Below, piece by piece: positions 35,140-43,789 of a stretch of DNA of 64,000 nt. Numbering within the stretch: the first letter of the stretch is position 1; the number at the start of each line of letters is the position of its first letter. The DNA is from Burkholderia sp. Nafp2/4-1b (GTDB lineage: Bacteria; Pseudomonadota; Gammaproteobacteria; Burkholderiales; Burkholderiaceae): assembly GCF_003635165.1 (NCBI RefSeq), contig NZ_ML058597.1, forward strand, positions 496,001-560,000. The letters are read 5' to 3'. The translations under genes were made by a program, and so were the position numbers. A model generated the notes under the pieces. It ran no database searches, was not told the DNA's origin, and saw only the letters and a list, made by a program, of their open reading frames with translations.

Positions 35140-35472
35140 TCAGATCACGCAGCGCGCGATCGCGAAGCGCATCGCTTCCTCGGCCGGTTCGCTGCCCGAG
35201 CCGCGCACGACCTTGACGACGGAACCATTACCCGACGGCGTCAGCGTGACGAAGTACGAGCGCGATCCGACGGTGATATCGGTCACGCCGTTGTGCTGCG
35301 ACTGCTCGGTGCCCGACAGGCGGCTGTCGAGGCAGTTGGCGATCGCATGGGCCGGGCGCGCCGATGACACGTAGATCATCGGCGCCGAGCCGGACGCGGC
35401 CGAATCGGACGAGGGCGCGGAACCGCAGGCGGCGAGCAGGGCGGCGGGAAGGAGCAGCAGGAATCGTTTCAT
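35140..35472 (-). CDS. Small lipoprotein of unknown function
   Basis: A 110-residue protein whose N-terminus MKRFLLLLPAALLAACGSAP is a classical lipoprotein signal. The mature part holds two Cys (ANCLDSRL and ARCVI) and VTDITVGSRSYFVTLTPSGN, suggesting a small compact beta domain. It resembles small conserved Burkholderia lipoproteins, but I assign no function. It lies upstream of the binding-protein copy on the same strand, 139 bases away, with no clear operon link. Confidence 0.7.
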   Translation of the reverse strand: MKRFLLLLPAALLAACGSAPSSDSAASGSAPMIYVSSARPAHAIANCLDSRLSGTEQSQHNGVTDITVGSRSYFVTLTPSGNGSVVKVVRGSGSEPAEEAMRFAIARCVI

Positions 35473-35655
35473 GATCGGGATCGTCGTGTGTCTCGTGTCG
35501 AGGCTGGGGCGCGGTACGCGAAACGCGGAGCTTCGCGACGAAACCGCCGGCATCGTGCCGTTCTTGACGGTCGATACGGGAGGCGGCTGACGTCGGAGTA
35601 TACCCGCGGCCTCTGACCCAAGCGGCGCGCTGAAACGATTCGATACAACAACAAG

Positions 35656-35684
35656 CGCCCGCTGTCGCACGGCGGCAGCGGGCG
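35656..35684 (-). terminator. Hairpin after the small charged secreted protein gene
   Basis: Stem CGCCCGCTG (35656-35664) with CAGCGGGCG (35676-35684), 33 bases past the stop of the gene at 35718. On the minus strand it is followed by TTGTTGTTG, a weak T-tract. Confidence 0.55.
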
Positions 35685-35717
35685 TTTCAAGCGATGGCGA
35701 ATCGACGTGTGCCGGCG

Positions 35718-36047
35718 TTACTGCCCGATCTTGTGGCTGACCGCATTTTCCTGCTGGTTCAGCACGTGCTTTTCGCTCTGCGTAATGTGGCCGCGATCCT
35801 GCGCGGCCATGTCCCGCTCTTCGCGGCGGATCTTGCGGTCGTCACGATGCAGGCGCGCGGCCTGGGCGTGCGACATCTCGCCTTCCTTCACTTCGTGATG
35901 GATCCGGCGATTCTGGTTGGCGAGGCGCTCGTTGACCTCTTCGCGGCGCGGATGCGCGCGCTGCCACGGCGTGTCGGCGAACGCGGTGCCGGTCAGCACC
36001 GACATCAGGGTGGCGGCGATCGCGAGATGGCGGGTAAGGGCTCGCAT
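35718..36047 (-). CDS. Small, highly charged secreted protein
   Basis: A 109-residue protein with a signal peptide (MRALTRHLAIAATLMSVLTG, cleavage near AFA). The mature part is rich in Arg, His, Glu and Gln (RREEVNERLANQNRRIHHEV, KIRREERDMAAQDRGHITQS) and should be largely helical. No known domain is recognised by eye, though similar short periplasmic proteins are common in Burkholderia. Stands alone with its own downstream hairpin. Confidence 0.75.
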   Translation of the reverse strand: MRALTRHLAIAATLMSVLTGTAFADTPWQRAHPRREEVNERLANQNRRIHHEVKEGEMSHAQAARLHRDDRKIRREERDMAAQDRGHITQSEKHVLNQQENAVSHKIGQ

Positions 36048-36194
36048 GCGGTTTTCTCCTGTCGTTGCGCGTCACGAAACGTGTGCGCTTGTCGAAAAAA
36101 CGCGCGGAAGGCCCCGGCTGTTGACGTTTCCGCCTGTATCGATTGCAAGCGTTTATTACGTCTGCAGAGAGCGGGCAGCGCTCGCGGTGCGCGA

Positions 36195-37754
36195 TCAATG
36201 CGCACCGGCTGCCGCCGCATCCGTGTCGCCGCCGCCCGAACGTGCCGGCTTCGTGATCCAGATCAGCGGAATGATCGCGATGAAGATGATCGCCGACACG
36301 TAGAAGATGTCGTTCAGCCCCATCACGGCCGCCTGCGAATCGACCGACGCGTTGAAGAACGCGAGCGCCGAATCGGGGCCCAGATGCAGCAGCGCGCGCG
36401 CCGCGTCGATCTGCTGCGCGAAGACCGGATTGCCGACACTCGCCTGTTCGGTGAGCCGCACATGATGCAGGATCGTCCGGTCGTTCCACGCATTGCTGAT
36501 CAGCGACGTGCCGACCGCACCGCAGAACGTGCGGCCGAAGTTCGACAGGCCGGCGGCGGCCGGGATCTTCTCCGGCGGCAGTCCCGACAGGATGATCGCG
36601 GTGAGCGGCACGAAGAACATCGCCATCGGAATGCCCTGCAGCAGCGTCGGCAGCACGAGATCCCGGTGCGACACGTCGGAATAGAACGCCGTGCGCATCA
36701 TGAACACGACCGCGAAGCCGATGAACGCAAGGGTCGCGAGGTAGCGCGGATCGGTGCGCGGCAGGATGCGCCCCATCACCGGCGTCAGCACGATCGCGAA
36801 GATCCCGAGCGGCGCGGTGGCGAGGCCGGAATCGATCGCGCGATAGCCGAGATAGCCCTGCATCCACTGCGGCAGCAACACGAGCGTGCCGAAGAACATT
36901 CCGTAGGCAACCGAGATCGCGATCGTGCCGCCCGCGAAGTTGCGCTGCGTGAAGAGCCGCAGATCGACGATCGGATTGGCCGAGGTGAGCTCCCACACGA
37001 GAAAGAACGCGAAACCGATCAGCGCGACGATGCCGAGCGCGACGACGACGGGCGAGTTGAACCAGTCGAGATCCTTGCCCTTGTCGAGCATGATCTGCAG
37101 CGACGCGACCCACAGCACCAGCAACACGAGGCCGACGGTATCGATCGGCAGGCGGCGCACGGGCGATTCGCGGTCGCGGAACACGATCCACGTGACCGCC
37201 GCCGCGAAGAAGCCGACCGGAATGTTGATGTAGAAGATCCACGACCAGTTGTAGTCGTACGTGATCCAGCCGCCGAGCGACGGCCCCGCGATCGGGCCGA
37301 CGAGCGCCGTCATCGACCACAGCGCGAGCGCCGTCGCCGATTTCTGCCGCGGCCACGCGCCGAGCAGCAGCGCCTGCGACAGCGGTGCGAGCGGCCCGGC
37401 GACCGCGCCCTGCAGGATCCGCGCGGCGAGCAGCGTCGGCAGGTTCGGCGCGATCCCGCACAGCCACGACGCGAACACGAACAGCAGGATCGACGTGACG
37501 AACAGGCGGACCTGGCCAAAGCGCTGCGTGAGCCAGCCGGTGAGCGGAATCGACACCGCGTTCGCGGCCGCGAAGATCGTGATCACCCACGTGCCTTCGT
37601 CGACCGACACGCCGAGGTCACCCGAAATCGTCGGGATGGCGACGTTCGCGATCGACGAGTCGAGCACGTTCATGAACATCGCGAGCGATACCGCGATGGT
37701 GCCGATCGCGAGTCGGCCGCCCGACAGCGGGCGTGGGGTGAACGAAGAGGACAT
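36195..37754 (-). CDS. DHA2-family MFS multidrug transporter (EmrB/QacA type)
   Basis: A 519-residue, 14-helix drug:proton antiporter. TM1 holds the family motif VLDSSIANVAIPTISGDLG and the loop-2/3 region GWLTQRFGQVRLFV. The motif-C-like ALVGPIAGPSLGGWI and the late PLIWITKPARSGG end are also typical. In E. coli EmrB works with the EmrA adaptor; no adaptor gene is present nearby. ATG 37754 has AGGA upstream and gives the standard N-terminus. Confidence 0.88.
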   Translation of the reverse strand: MSSSFTPRPLSGGRLAIGTIAVSLAMFMNVLDSSIANVAIPTISGDLGVSVDEGTWVITIFAAANAVSIPLTGWLTQRFGQVRLFVTSILLFVFASWLCGIAPNLPTLLAARILQGAVAGPLAPLSQALLLGAWPRQKSATALALWSMTALVGPIAGPSLGGWITYDYNWSWIFYINIPVGFFAAAVTWIVFRDRESPVRRLPIDTVGLVLLVLWVASLQIMLDKGKDLDWFNSPVVVALGIVALIGFAFFLVWELTSANPIVDLRLFTQRNFAGGTIAISVAYGMFFGTLVLLPQWMQGYLGYRAIDSGLATAPLGIFAIVLTPVMGRILPRTDPRYLATLAFIGFAVVFMMRTAFYSDVSHRDLVLPTLLQGIPMAMFFVPLTAIILSGLPPEKIPAAAGLSNFGRTFCGAVGTSLISNAWNDRTILHHVRLTEQASVGNPVFAQQIDAARALLHLGPDSALAFFNASVDSQAAVMGLNDIFYVSAIIFIAIIPLIWITKPARSGGGDTDAAAAGAH

Positions 37755-38144
37755 GGTATTCCTGCGGGATGAAGGCGGCGTACGCCGCACGCGGCTCGGC
37801 GCGCATGCGCGCCGGCGGGTGAAACGGACGGCCGCACGCGAGCGCGCGAGCGGCCCGGCCAAGCGGCGCCGTCGCGTGGCGGCGTACGGATCGATCGTTG
37901 AAGCGGATGCGCGAAGCCGTGGCGGGCTTCGCGAGGCGGATGAACGCCGGTCAGGAAGGAGCGACGCGCGTGACGCGTCGGCGGGCAGCCGGTGCGTGGC
38001 TGCCGTAGCGTGCAGGTGTTTTTTGCATCGGCACAGGCTAACGGATGCGGCGAACGACGAGCAACGCTCGCCGCCTCATTAATTCCTTTCGTGAGCTGCA
38101 ATAATCCGGCGCGCGCGTGCCGCTCGCCGAGCGTGCGATGGCGA
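37755..38144. other. Gene-free stretch upstream of the EmrB-like gene
   Basis: 390 bases between the pump start and the LysR stop. It should hold the pump promoter. I see no reading frame with a ribosome site, no repeat and no convincing operator. Confidence 0.4.
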
Positions 38145-39047
38145 TTACGGCACGCTGCGCCACGCGGTGAAGCGTTCCGTCAGGAACTCGACGAACGCGC
38201 GCACCTTGCTGTCGAGCGTCGCGCGGCGCGGATAGAGCACGTGAAGCTCGACGTCGTCGGTGCGGTGCCAGTCGGGCAGCACGATTTCGAGTTCGTTGTT
38301 CTCGAGCCGCCGTGCCGTGTAGTGCGTGGAGATCAGCGCGATGCCGCCGCCGCTCGCGGCCTGGCGCAGCACGGTGACCGATTCGTTCGCGATCAGCACG
38401 GGCCGCACCGGCACGTCGGCCACGTCGCCGGCGGCGTTGGTGAGCGTGAGCGTCAAGCCCGGTGCATCGCGGCCGACGTACAGGATGTCGTGCTGCGCGA
38501 GTTCCTGCGGCGTTTGCGGGCGCCCGGCGCGGTCCAGATACGCCGGGCTCGCGGCGAGCTTCGCGTGCGACCAGCCGAGCGAGCGCGCGACGTAGCCGGA
38601 ATCGGTCAGCATGCCCGCGCGCAGCGCGACGTCGAAGCCGTGCGCGACGAGGTCGAGCGGACTGTTGTCGTAGATCAGCACGAGCTGGACGCGCGGGTAG
38701 CGCCGGCGAAATTCGGCGAGCGCCGGCTCCAGCTCGAACAGGCCGATCGAGTACGGCACCAGCACGCGCAGCGTGCCTTCGGGATCGGTGCGCAGCGCGC
38801 GGGCCTGGCGGTCCGCGTCGAGCAGGATCTCCTCGGCGCGCAGGCAGCGGTCGTAATAGTCGCGCCCGGCTTCGGTGACGGACACGCGACGGGTGGTCCG
38901 GTACAGCAACTGCACGCCGAGATCGTCCTCGAGCTGCTTGACCTTGCGGCTCACGCGACTCAGCGGCATGTCGAGTTGCACGGAGGCCGCGGTGAAGCTG
39001 CCGCGTTCGACCACGCGCAGAAAGATGCGGATGCTCTCGAAGTCCAT
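38145..39047 (-). CDS. LysR-family transcriptional regulator
   Basis: A 300-residue LysR of the AaeR/CrgA branch. HTH region: MDFESIRIFLRVVERGSFTA and LDMPLSRVSRKVKQLEDDLG, then RTTRRVSVTEAGRDYYDRCL. The effector domain contains LRVLVPYSIGLFELEPALAE. It is divergent from the FUSC efflux gene at 39199 with 151 bases between, paralleling the aaeR/aaeXAB arrangement for aromatic acid efflux in E. coli, so it is the likely regulator. Confidence 0.9.
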   Translation of the reverse strand: MDFESIRIFLRVVERGSFTAASVQLDMPLSRVSRKVKQLEDDLGVQLLYRTTRRVSVTEAGRDYYDRCLRAEEILLDADRQARALRTDPEGTLRVLVPYSIGLFELEPALAEFRRRYPRVQLVLIYDNSPLDLVAHGFDVALRAGMLTDSGYVARSLGWSHAKLAASPAYLDRAGRPQTPQELAQHDILYVGRDAPGLTLTLTNAAGDVADVPVRPVLIANESVTVLRQAASGGGIALISTHYTARRLENNELEIVLPDWHRTDDVELHVLYPRRATLDSKVRAFVEFLTERFTAWRSVP

Positions 39048-39198
39048 ACAGGTTGTTTCATCAGTGTTCGGGCTGCGCGCATCTTACCGCCGCTTGCAGG
39101 ATCGCTTCGTGTCGGTCGCGCGGATTATCCCGACCGCTGCAATACCGCATTGCGTCCGCACCGTAGTGGCGGCCGCCGCGCGACCGTATGCTCGCCGC

Positions 39199-41229
39199 AT
39201 GAAATTCGCCTTCCCCAGCCTGCCGCCGTTCACGCTCGTGCGCACCGCGTTGCGCGACGCATGGCCCGCGTTGCCGCCCGGCGCACTCGGCTTCGCACTG
39301 CGCAATACCGCTGCATCGCTGCTCGCGCTCTACATCGCCTTTCGCATGAATCTCGACGATCCGAAATGGGCGGCCTCCACCGTGTGGATCGTCGCGCAGG
39401 GCACGCGCGGGATGGGGCTGTCGAAGAGTCAGTACCGGATCCTCGGCACGGCGATCGGCGCGCTCGTCGCGCTCGCGCTGGCCGGTGCATTCGCGCAGAC
39501 GCCCGAGCTGTTCCTGACCGCGCTCGCCGTGTGGATCGGCCTGTGCGCCGGCGTCGCGACGTTCCTGCGCAATTTCCGCGCGTATGCGGCGGTGCTCGCC
39601 GGCTATACGGCCGCGATCATCGCGATGGATGCGGCGTCCGCGCCGCTGCACGCGTTCGATATCGCGACCGCACGGTTCCTGTACGTAGTGGTCGGCATCC
39701 TGTGCGGCGCGGCGTTCGAAACGGTGTTCGCGCCGGGTTCGCCGTTGCGCGACGTCCGTACCCGGCTCGCCCGCTATCTCGAACGCGCGGTCGCCGTCGG
39801 TGCGGCTGCGTTGCGTCGCGAGCCGAACGGCGCGGCGGTTCACCGGCTGTTCGCGGATGCGCTCGAGCTCGACACCGCGGCCGAATATGCGGCCGCCGGC
39901 GCACCGCCCGTGCGTAACGCGATCGGTCATCTGCGCGCGGCGGTGCTGGGCGTGTTGTCGGCCCACGCGGCGGGACAGGCGATCGAAGCGCACGCGGCGC
40001 GCAGCGGCGATGCACCGGAGCCGCTGGTCGCCGATGCCGCGCGTGTGCTCGACGGCGTGGCAGCGTCGGGCGCAACCGGGCCCGGGATGGCGGCGCTGCG
40101 TGCGCGGGTGGACGATGCGTTGCGCGCCGAGGCCGCCGACCCGACGGGTTCGGACGTCTCGCGCCTGCTCACGCTCGACCGGCTGGGCGCGGTGCTCGCC
40201 GGATTCGACGATGCCTTCGCGAACAAGGCACAGGTCGATCTGCCGGTCTCGACACCGTCACGGGTGCGCTACGCGTTCCATCGCGATGCGGTGCTCGCAT
40301 TTCATAACGGCCTGCGCGCGTGCATCGCGGTGCTGGTCGCGTCGGCGATCTGGATCGTCACCGCATGGCCGTCGGGCGCCGGCTTCGTCGCGATCACGGC
40401 CGTGGTCGGCGCGCTGTTCTCGACCCGGCCGAATTCGGCCCGGGCCGCGATCGGGTTCCTCAAGGGCACGGCGTGGGCGGCGGTCGCGGGGATCGTCTGC
40501 AATTTCATCCTGCTGCCGGCGGTGTCGGGCTTCGAGATGCTTGCGTACATCCTCGGCGTGTTCCTGATCGGCACGGGTCTCGCGATGCGTCATCCGCGCA
40601 CCGCCGCGCTCGGCAGCGCGTTCTCGATCTTCTTCTGGAACTTCACGTCGCCGGACAACACCACCCGCATCGGCGACGCGGCGTTCCTGAACAGCGCGCT
40701 GGCGACGCTGCTCGGCATCGCGTTCGGCGTGCTGGTGTTCGCGCTCGTGTTTCCTGGTGATCCGGGCACGAGCCGGCGACGGCTGCATCGTGCGGTGCGC
40801 CGCGATCTCGCGGAGATCGCCCGCAATCCGCGTGCGTGGTCCGCGAGCACGTGGCTGAGCCGCACGGCGGACCGGCTCGGGCGCGAGCTCGGCTTTGCCG
40901 GCAGCCTGCCGCAATCGCTGATCGAGCGCGACATGCGCGACCTGCTGGCGATCTGGGGCATCGGCGACAGCCTGATGTCGCTCGCGGAGCTGCCAGCCCG
41001 CGAGCCGGTCGTGCGTCGCGCGGTGACCGTGGTGCGCGGCCGCGTCGCGCTGGCGGACTTCGCACGTCTCGAACGCAGTTGCGATGCGGCCGCACGATCG
41101 TTGCGGCGGCGCGTGGCCGACATCGACAGCGACGGCGGCCGGGCATTGCTGCGCGGCGTCGTGCTGCTGAGGCGGATCGAGGACGCGGTCGCCGAACACG
41201 GCGCCTTCCTGCGCGGCCGCCGCGACTGA
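39199..41229 (+). CDS. FUSC-family efflux protein (AaeB-like)
   Basis: A 676-residue inner-membrane protein of the fusaric-acid-resistance/AaeB family. Two membrane blocks (residues about 20-165 and 350-500, the second beginning AFHNGLRACIAVLVASAIWI) flank soluble segments, the usual FUSC layout. AaeB exports hydroxylated aromatic acids with the AaeA adaptor and the small AaeX; neither gene is seen here. Divergent LysR control is likely. Several ATGs precede; 39199 was chosen because it gives the standard N-terminus FPSLPPFTLVRTALRDAWPA. Confidence 0.83.
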   Translation: MKFAFPSLPPFTLVRTALRDAWPALPPGALGFALRNTAASLLALYIAFRMNLDDPKWAASTVWIVAQGTRGMGLSKSQYRILGTAIGALVALALAGAFAQTPELFLTALAVWIGLCAGVATFLRNFRAYAAVLAGYTAAIIAMDAASAPLHAFDIATARFLYVVVGILCGAAFETVFAPGSPLRDVRTRLARYLERAVAVGAAALRREPNGAAVHRLFADALELDTAAEYAAAGAPPVRNAIGHLRAAVLGVLSAHAAGQAIEAHAARSGDAPEPLVADAARVLDGVAASGATGPGMAALRARVDDALRAEAADPTGSDVSRLLTLDRLGAVLAGFDDAFANKAQVDLPVSTPSRVRYAFHRDAVLAFHNGLRACIAVLVASAIWIVTAWPSGAGFVAITAVVGALFSTRPNSARAAIGFLKGTAWAAVAGIVCNFILLPAVSGFEMLAYILGVFLIGTGLAMRHPRTAALGSAFSIFFWNFTSPDNTTRIGDAAFLNSALATLLGIAFGVLVFALVFPGDPGTSRRRLHRAVRRDLAEIARNPRAWSASTWLSRTADRLGRELGFAGSLPQSLIERDMRDLLAIWGIGDSLMSLAELPAREPVVRRAVTVVRGRVALADFARLERSCDAAARSLRRRVADIDSDGGRALLRGVVLLRRIEDAVAEHGAFLRGRRD

Positions 41230-41304
41230 ACGACGGGAAGGGCGGCGGCGCGCCGGCGGTTCAGGTGAGCCGATCTCGCGGCCGTACGATCATCGCGGGC
41301 GCCG

Positions 41305-43629
41305 TCAGGCGGCGGCCGATACCGGCGCGGCCGCGCGATGCAGCAGCACGGGCACCGACTTCGATGTCGGCGTGTTGCACACGTCGCCGACGCTGTCGAG
41401 CGGCACCAGCGGGTTCGTTTCGGGGTAATACGCGCCGATGCAGCCGCGCGGGATGTCGTATTCGACGAGCAGGAAGCCGTCCGCGCGCCGCTCGATGCCG
41501 TCGTGCCACACGGTTTCCAGGTCGACCCAGTCACCGGCCTTCAACCCGAGCATCGCGAGGTCGTCGCGATTGGCGAACACCACGCGGCGCTGCCCGTACA
41601 CGCCGCGATAGCGGTCGTCGAGCCCGTAGACGGTCGTGTTGTACTGATCGTGCGAGCGCGTCGTCATCAGCGTCATCAGCCGCTCGCCGTGCAGCGCGCG
41701 GGCGCGCTGGATCGGCGTGTCGGTCGGCAGCGCGTGCGCGATGAAGTTCGCCTTGCCCGTCGGCGTCAGCCATTCGCGGTCGCGCGAGGCGACGCGCAGG
41801 TGGAAGCCGCCCGGCCGCGCGATGCGCGCGTTGTAGTCGTAGAAGCCGTCGAGGGTCGCCTCGATCGCGTCGCGGATCTTCGCGTAATCGTCCTTGTAAG
41901 CGAGCCAGTCGATCTTGCCGCTGCCGAACAGCGCGTGACCCAGGTGCGCGACGATCGCGGGTTCCGACATCAGGTTCGCGGAAGCCGGCTTGTTCATCCC
42001 GTACGACACATGCACCATGCTCATCGAGTCCTCCACCGTCACGCCTTGCGGCACGTTCTCCTGCAGGTCGATCTCGGTGCGGCCGAGCGTCGGCAGGATC
42101 AGCGCGTCGCGGCCGTGGATCAGGTGGCTGCGGTTCAGCTTCGTCGTGATGTGCACCGACAGATCGCAGCGGCGCATGCCTTCCCACGTGCGCGGCGTGT
42201 CGGGCGTCGCCATCGCGAAGTTGCCGCCGAGGCCGATGAGCACCTTCACGTGGCCGTCGAGCATGCCTTCGATCGTCTCGACGACGTCGTAGCCGTGGTG
42301 ACGCGGCGGTTCGAAATCGAACACGTGGCCGAGCCGGTCGAGGAACGCCTGCGACGGCTTCTCCTCGATGCCGACCGTGCGGTTGCCCTGCACGTTCGAG
42401 TGGCCGCGCACCGGGCACAGGCCGGCGCCGGGGCGGCCGATGTTGCCGCGCATCAGCATCAGGTTGGTCAGCATCTGCACCGTCGCGACCGAATGCTTGT
42501 GCTGCGTGATGCCCATCCCCCACGTCGCGATCACGCGCTCGCTGCGCGCATAGAGCTGCGCGAGGCTGTCGATCTGTTCGTACGGCACGCCGCTCTCGGC
42601 CGTCAGCGCCGACCAGCTTTCGTTGCGCAAGTCGTCGGCGAACGCGTCGAAGCCGGCCGTGTGCTCGCCGATGAACGCGGTATCGAGCACGCGCGGCGCA
42701 CCGGCGGCGCGCGCGGCGTCGTCGAGTTCGAGCACGCGCTTGGCCATCCCCTTGATTAGCGCGAAGTCGCCGCCGATCGTCGGCTGGACGAACGTCGATG
42801 CGATCTTCGTGCCGGACATCGTCAGCATCTCGAGCGGGCTTTGCGGATCGGCGAAACGCTCGAGCCCGCGCTCCTTCAGCGGGTTGATCGACACGATCGT
42901 CGCGCCGCGCTTCGCGCATTCGCGCAGCTCGCCCATCATCCGCGGATGGTTGGTGGCCGGGTTCTGGCCGAAGATCAGCAGCGTGTCCGCGTGCTCGAAA
43001 TCGTCGAGCGTGACGGTGCCTTTGCCGACCCCGACCGACGCCGGCAGCCCGCGGCTCGTCGCCTCGTGGCACATGTTCGAGCAGTCGGGGAAGTTGTTCG
43101 TGCCGTAGAGGCGCACCAGCAACTGATACAGGAAGGCCGCCTCGTTGCTCGCGCGGCCGGACGTGTAGAACGCAGCCTGGTTCGGATCGGGCAGCGCGCG
43201 CAGGTGGCGCGCGATCAGCGAGAACGCGTCGTCCCATGCGATCGGCACGTAGTGGTCGGTCTGCGCGTCGTACACCATCGGGTCGGTCAGGCGGCCGTGC
43301 TGCTCGAGTTCGAAATCCGACTGTTCGAGCAGCTCGGTGACCGTGTGCGCGGCGAAGAATTCGGGCGTCACGCGCTTGCTGGTCGCTTCCGCGGCCACGG
43401 CCTTCACGCCGTTCTCGCAGAATTCGAACGTCGACGCGTGTTGCCGGTCGGGCCATGCGCAGCCTGGGCAGTCGAAGCCGTCCGGCTGGTTCTGGCGCAG
43501 CAGCGTTCGGTAGTTGCCGCCGGTGACTTTTTCCTTGATCAGGTTGATCGTGACGGCTTTCAGCGCGCCCCAGCCGGCGGCCGGGTGGGTGTACGGTTCG
43601 ATGCGCGCGGCGGCGGATTTCTTTTTCAT
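41305..43629 (-). CDS. FdhF/YdeP-family molybdopterin oxidoreductase
   Basis: A 774-residue molybdopterin-dependent enzyme of the YdeP branch. An N-terminal Cys cluster (FDCPGCAWPDRQHASTFEFC) may hold an iron-sulfur centre. Molybdopterin-domain marks are WDDAFSLIARHL, FYTSGRASNEAAFLYQLLVR, LIFGQNPATNHPRMM and the C-terminal YDIPRGCIGAYYPETNPLVP. E. coli YdeP contributes to acid resistance by an unknown reaction. No signal peptide, so cytoplasmic. Divergent from a MocR regulator across a large dyad (43701-43781), its probable control site. Confidence 0.88.
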   Translation of the reverse strand: MKKKSAAARIEPYTHPAAGWGALKAVTINLIKEKVTGGNYRTLLRQNQPDGFDCPGCAWPDRQHASTFEFCENGVKAVAAEATSKRVTPEFFAAHTVTELLEQSDFELEQHGRLTDPMVYDAQTDHYVPIAWDDAFSLIARHLRALPDPNQAAFYTSGRASNEAAFLYQLLVRLYGTNNFPDCSNMCHEATSRGLPASVGVGKGTVTLDDFEHADTLLIFGQNPATNHPRMMGELRECAKRGATIVSINPLKERGLERFADPQSPLEMLTMSGTKIASTFVQPTIGGDFALIKGMAKRVLELDDAARAAGAPRVLDTAFIGEHTAGFDAFADDLRNESWSALTAESGVPYEQIDSLAQLYARSERVIATWGMGITQHKHSVATVQMLTNLMLMRGNIGRPGAGLCPVRGHSNVQGNRTVGIEEKPSQAFLDRLGHVFDFEPPRHHGYDVVETIEGMLDGHVKVLIGLGGNFAMATPDTPRTWEGMRRCDLSVHITTKLNRSHLIHGRDALILPTLGRTEIDLQENVPQGVTVEDSMSMVHVSYGMNKPASANLMSEPAIVAHLGHALFGSGKIDWLAYKDDYAKIRDAIEATLDGFYDYNARIARPGGFHLRVASRDREWLTPTGKANFIAHALPTDTPIQRARALHGERLMTLMTTRSHDQYNTTVYGLDDRYRGVYGQRRVVFANRDDLAMLGLKAGDWVDLETVWHDGIERRADGFLLVEYDIPRGCIGAYYPETNPLVPLDSVGDVCNTPTSKSVPVLLHRAAAPVSAAA

Positions 43630-43700
43630 GATGCTGCGAGGCAGGTGTCAGGGTCGATGCACGCAGCGTACGCGCGGCGTGCTGGCCGCTGTGTGTACAC

Positions 43701-43781
43701 CTTTCAGCTTCAAAAAAGAGTACAGTTGCGGCCATCCACGCAGTGCGGACTGCAACTGTGTTGTTGAAGGGAAGCTGAAAG
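43701..43781. promoter_or_regulatory. Nested dyad between the ydeP-like and mocR-type genes
   Basis: Two perfect inverted repeats share one centre near 43741. The outer arms are CTTTCAGCTTC (43701-43711) and GAAGCTGAAAG (43771-43781); the inner arms are ACAGTTGC (43722-43729) and GCAACTGT (43752-43759). The outer right arm overlaps the ribosome site of the MocR-type gene, suggesting autorepression as well as control of the divergent gene. Confidence 0.8.
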
Positions 43782-43789
43782 GGAGGCGC

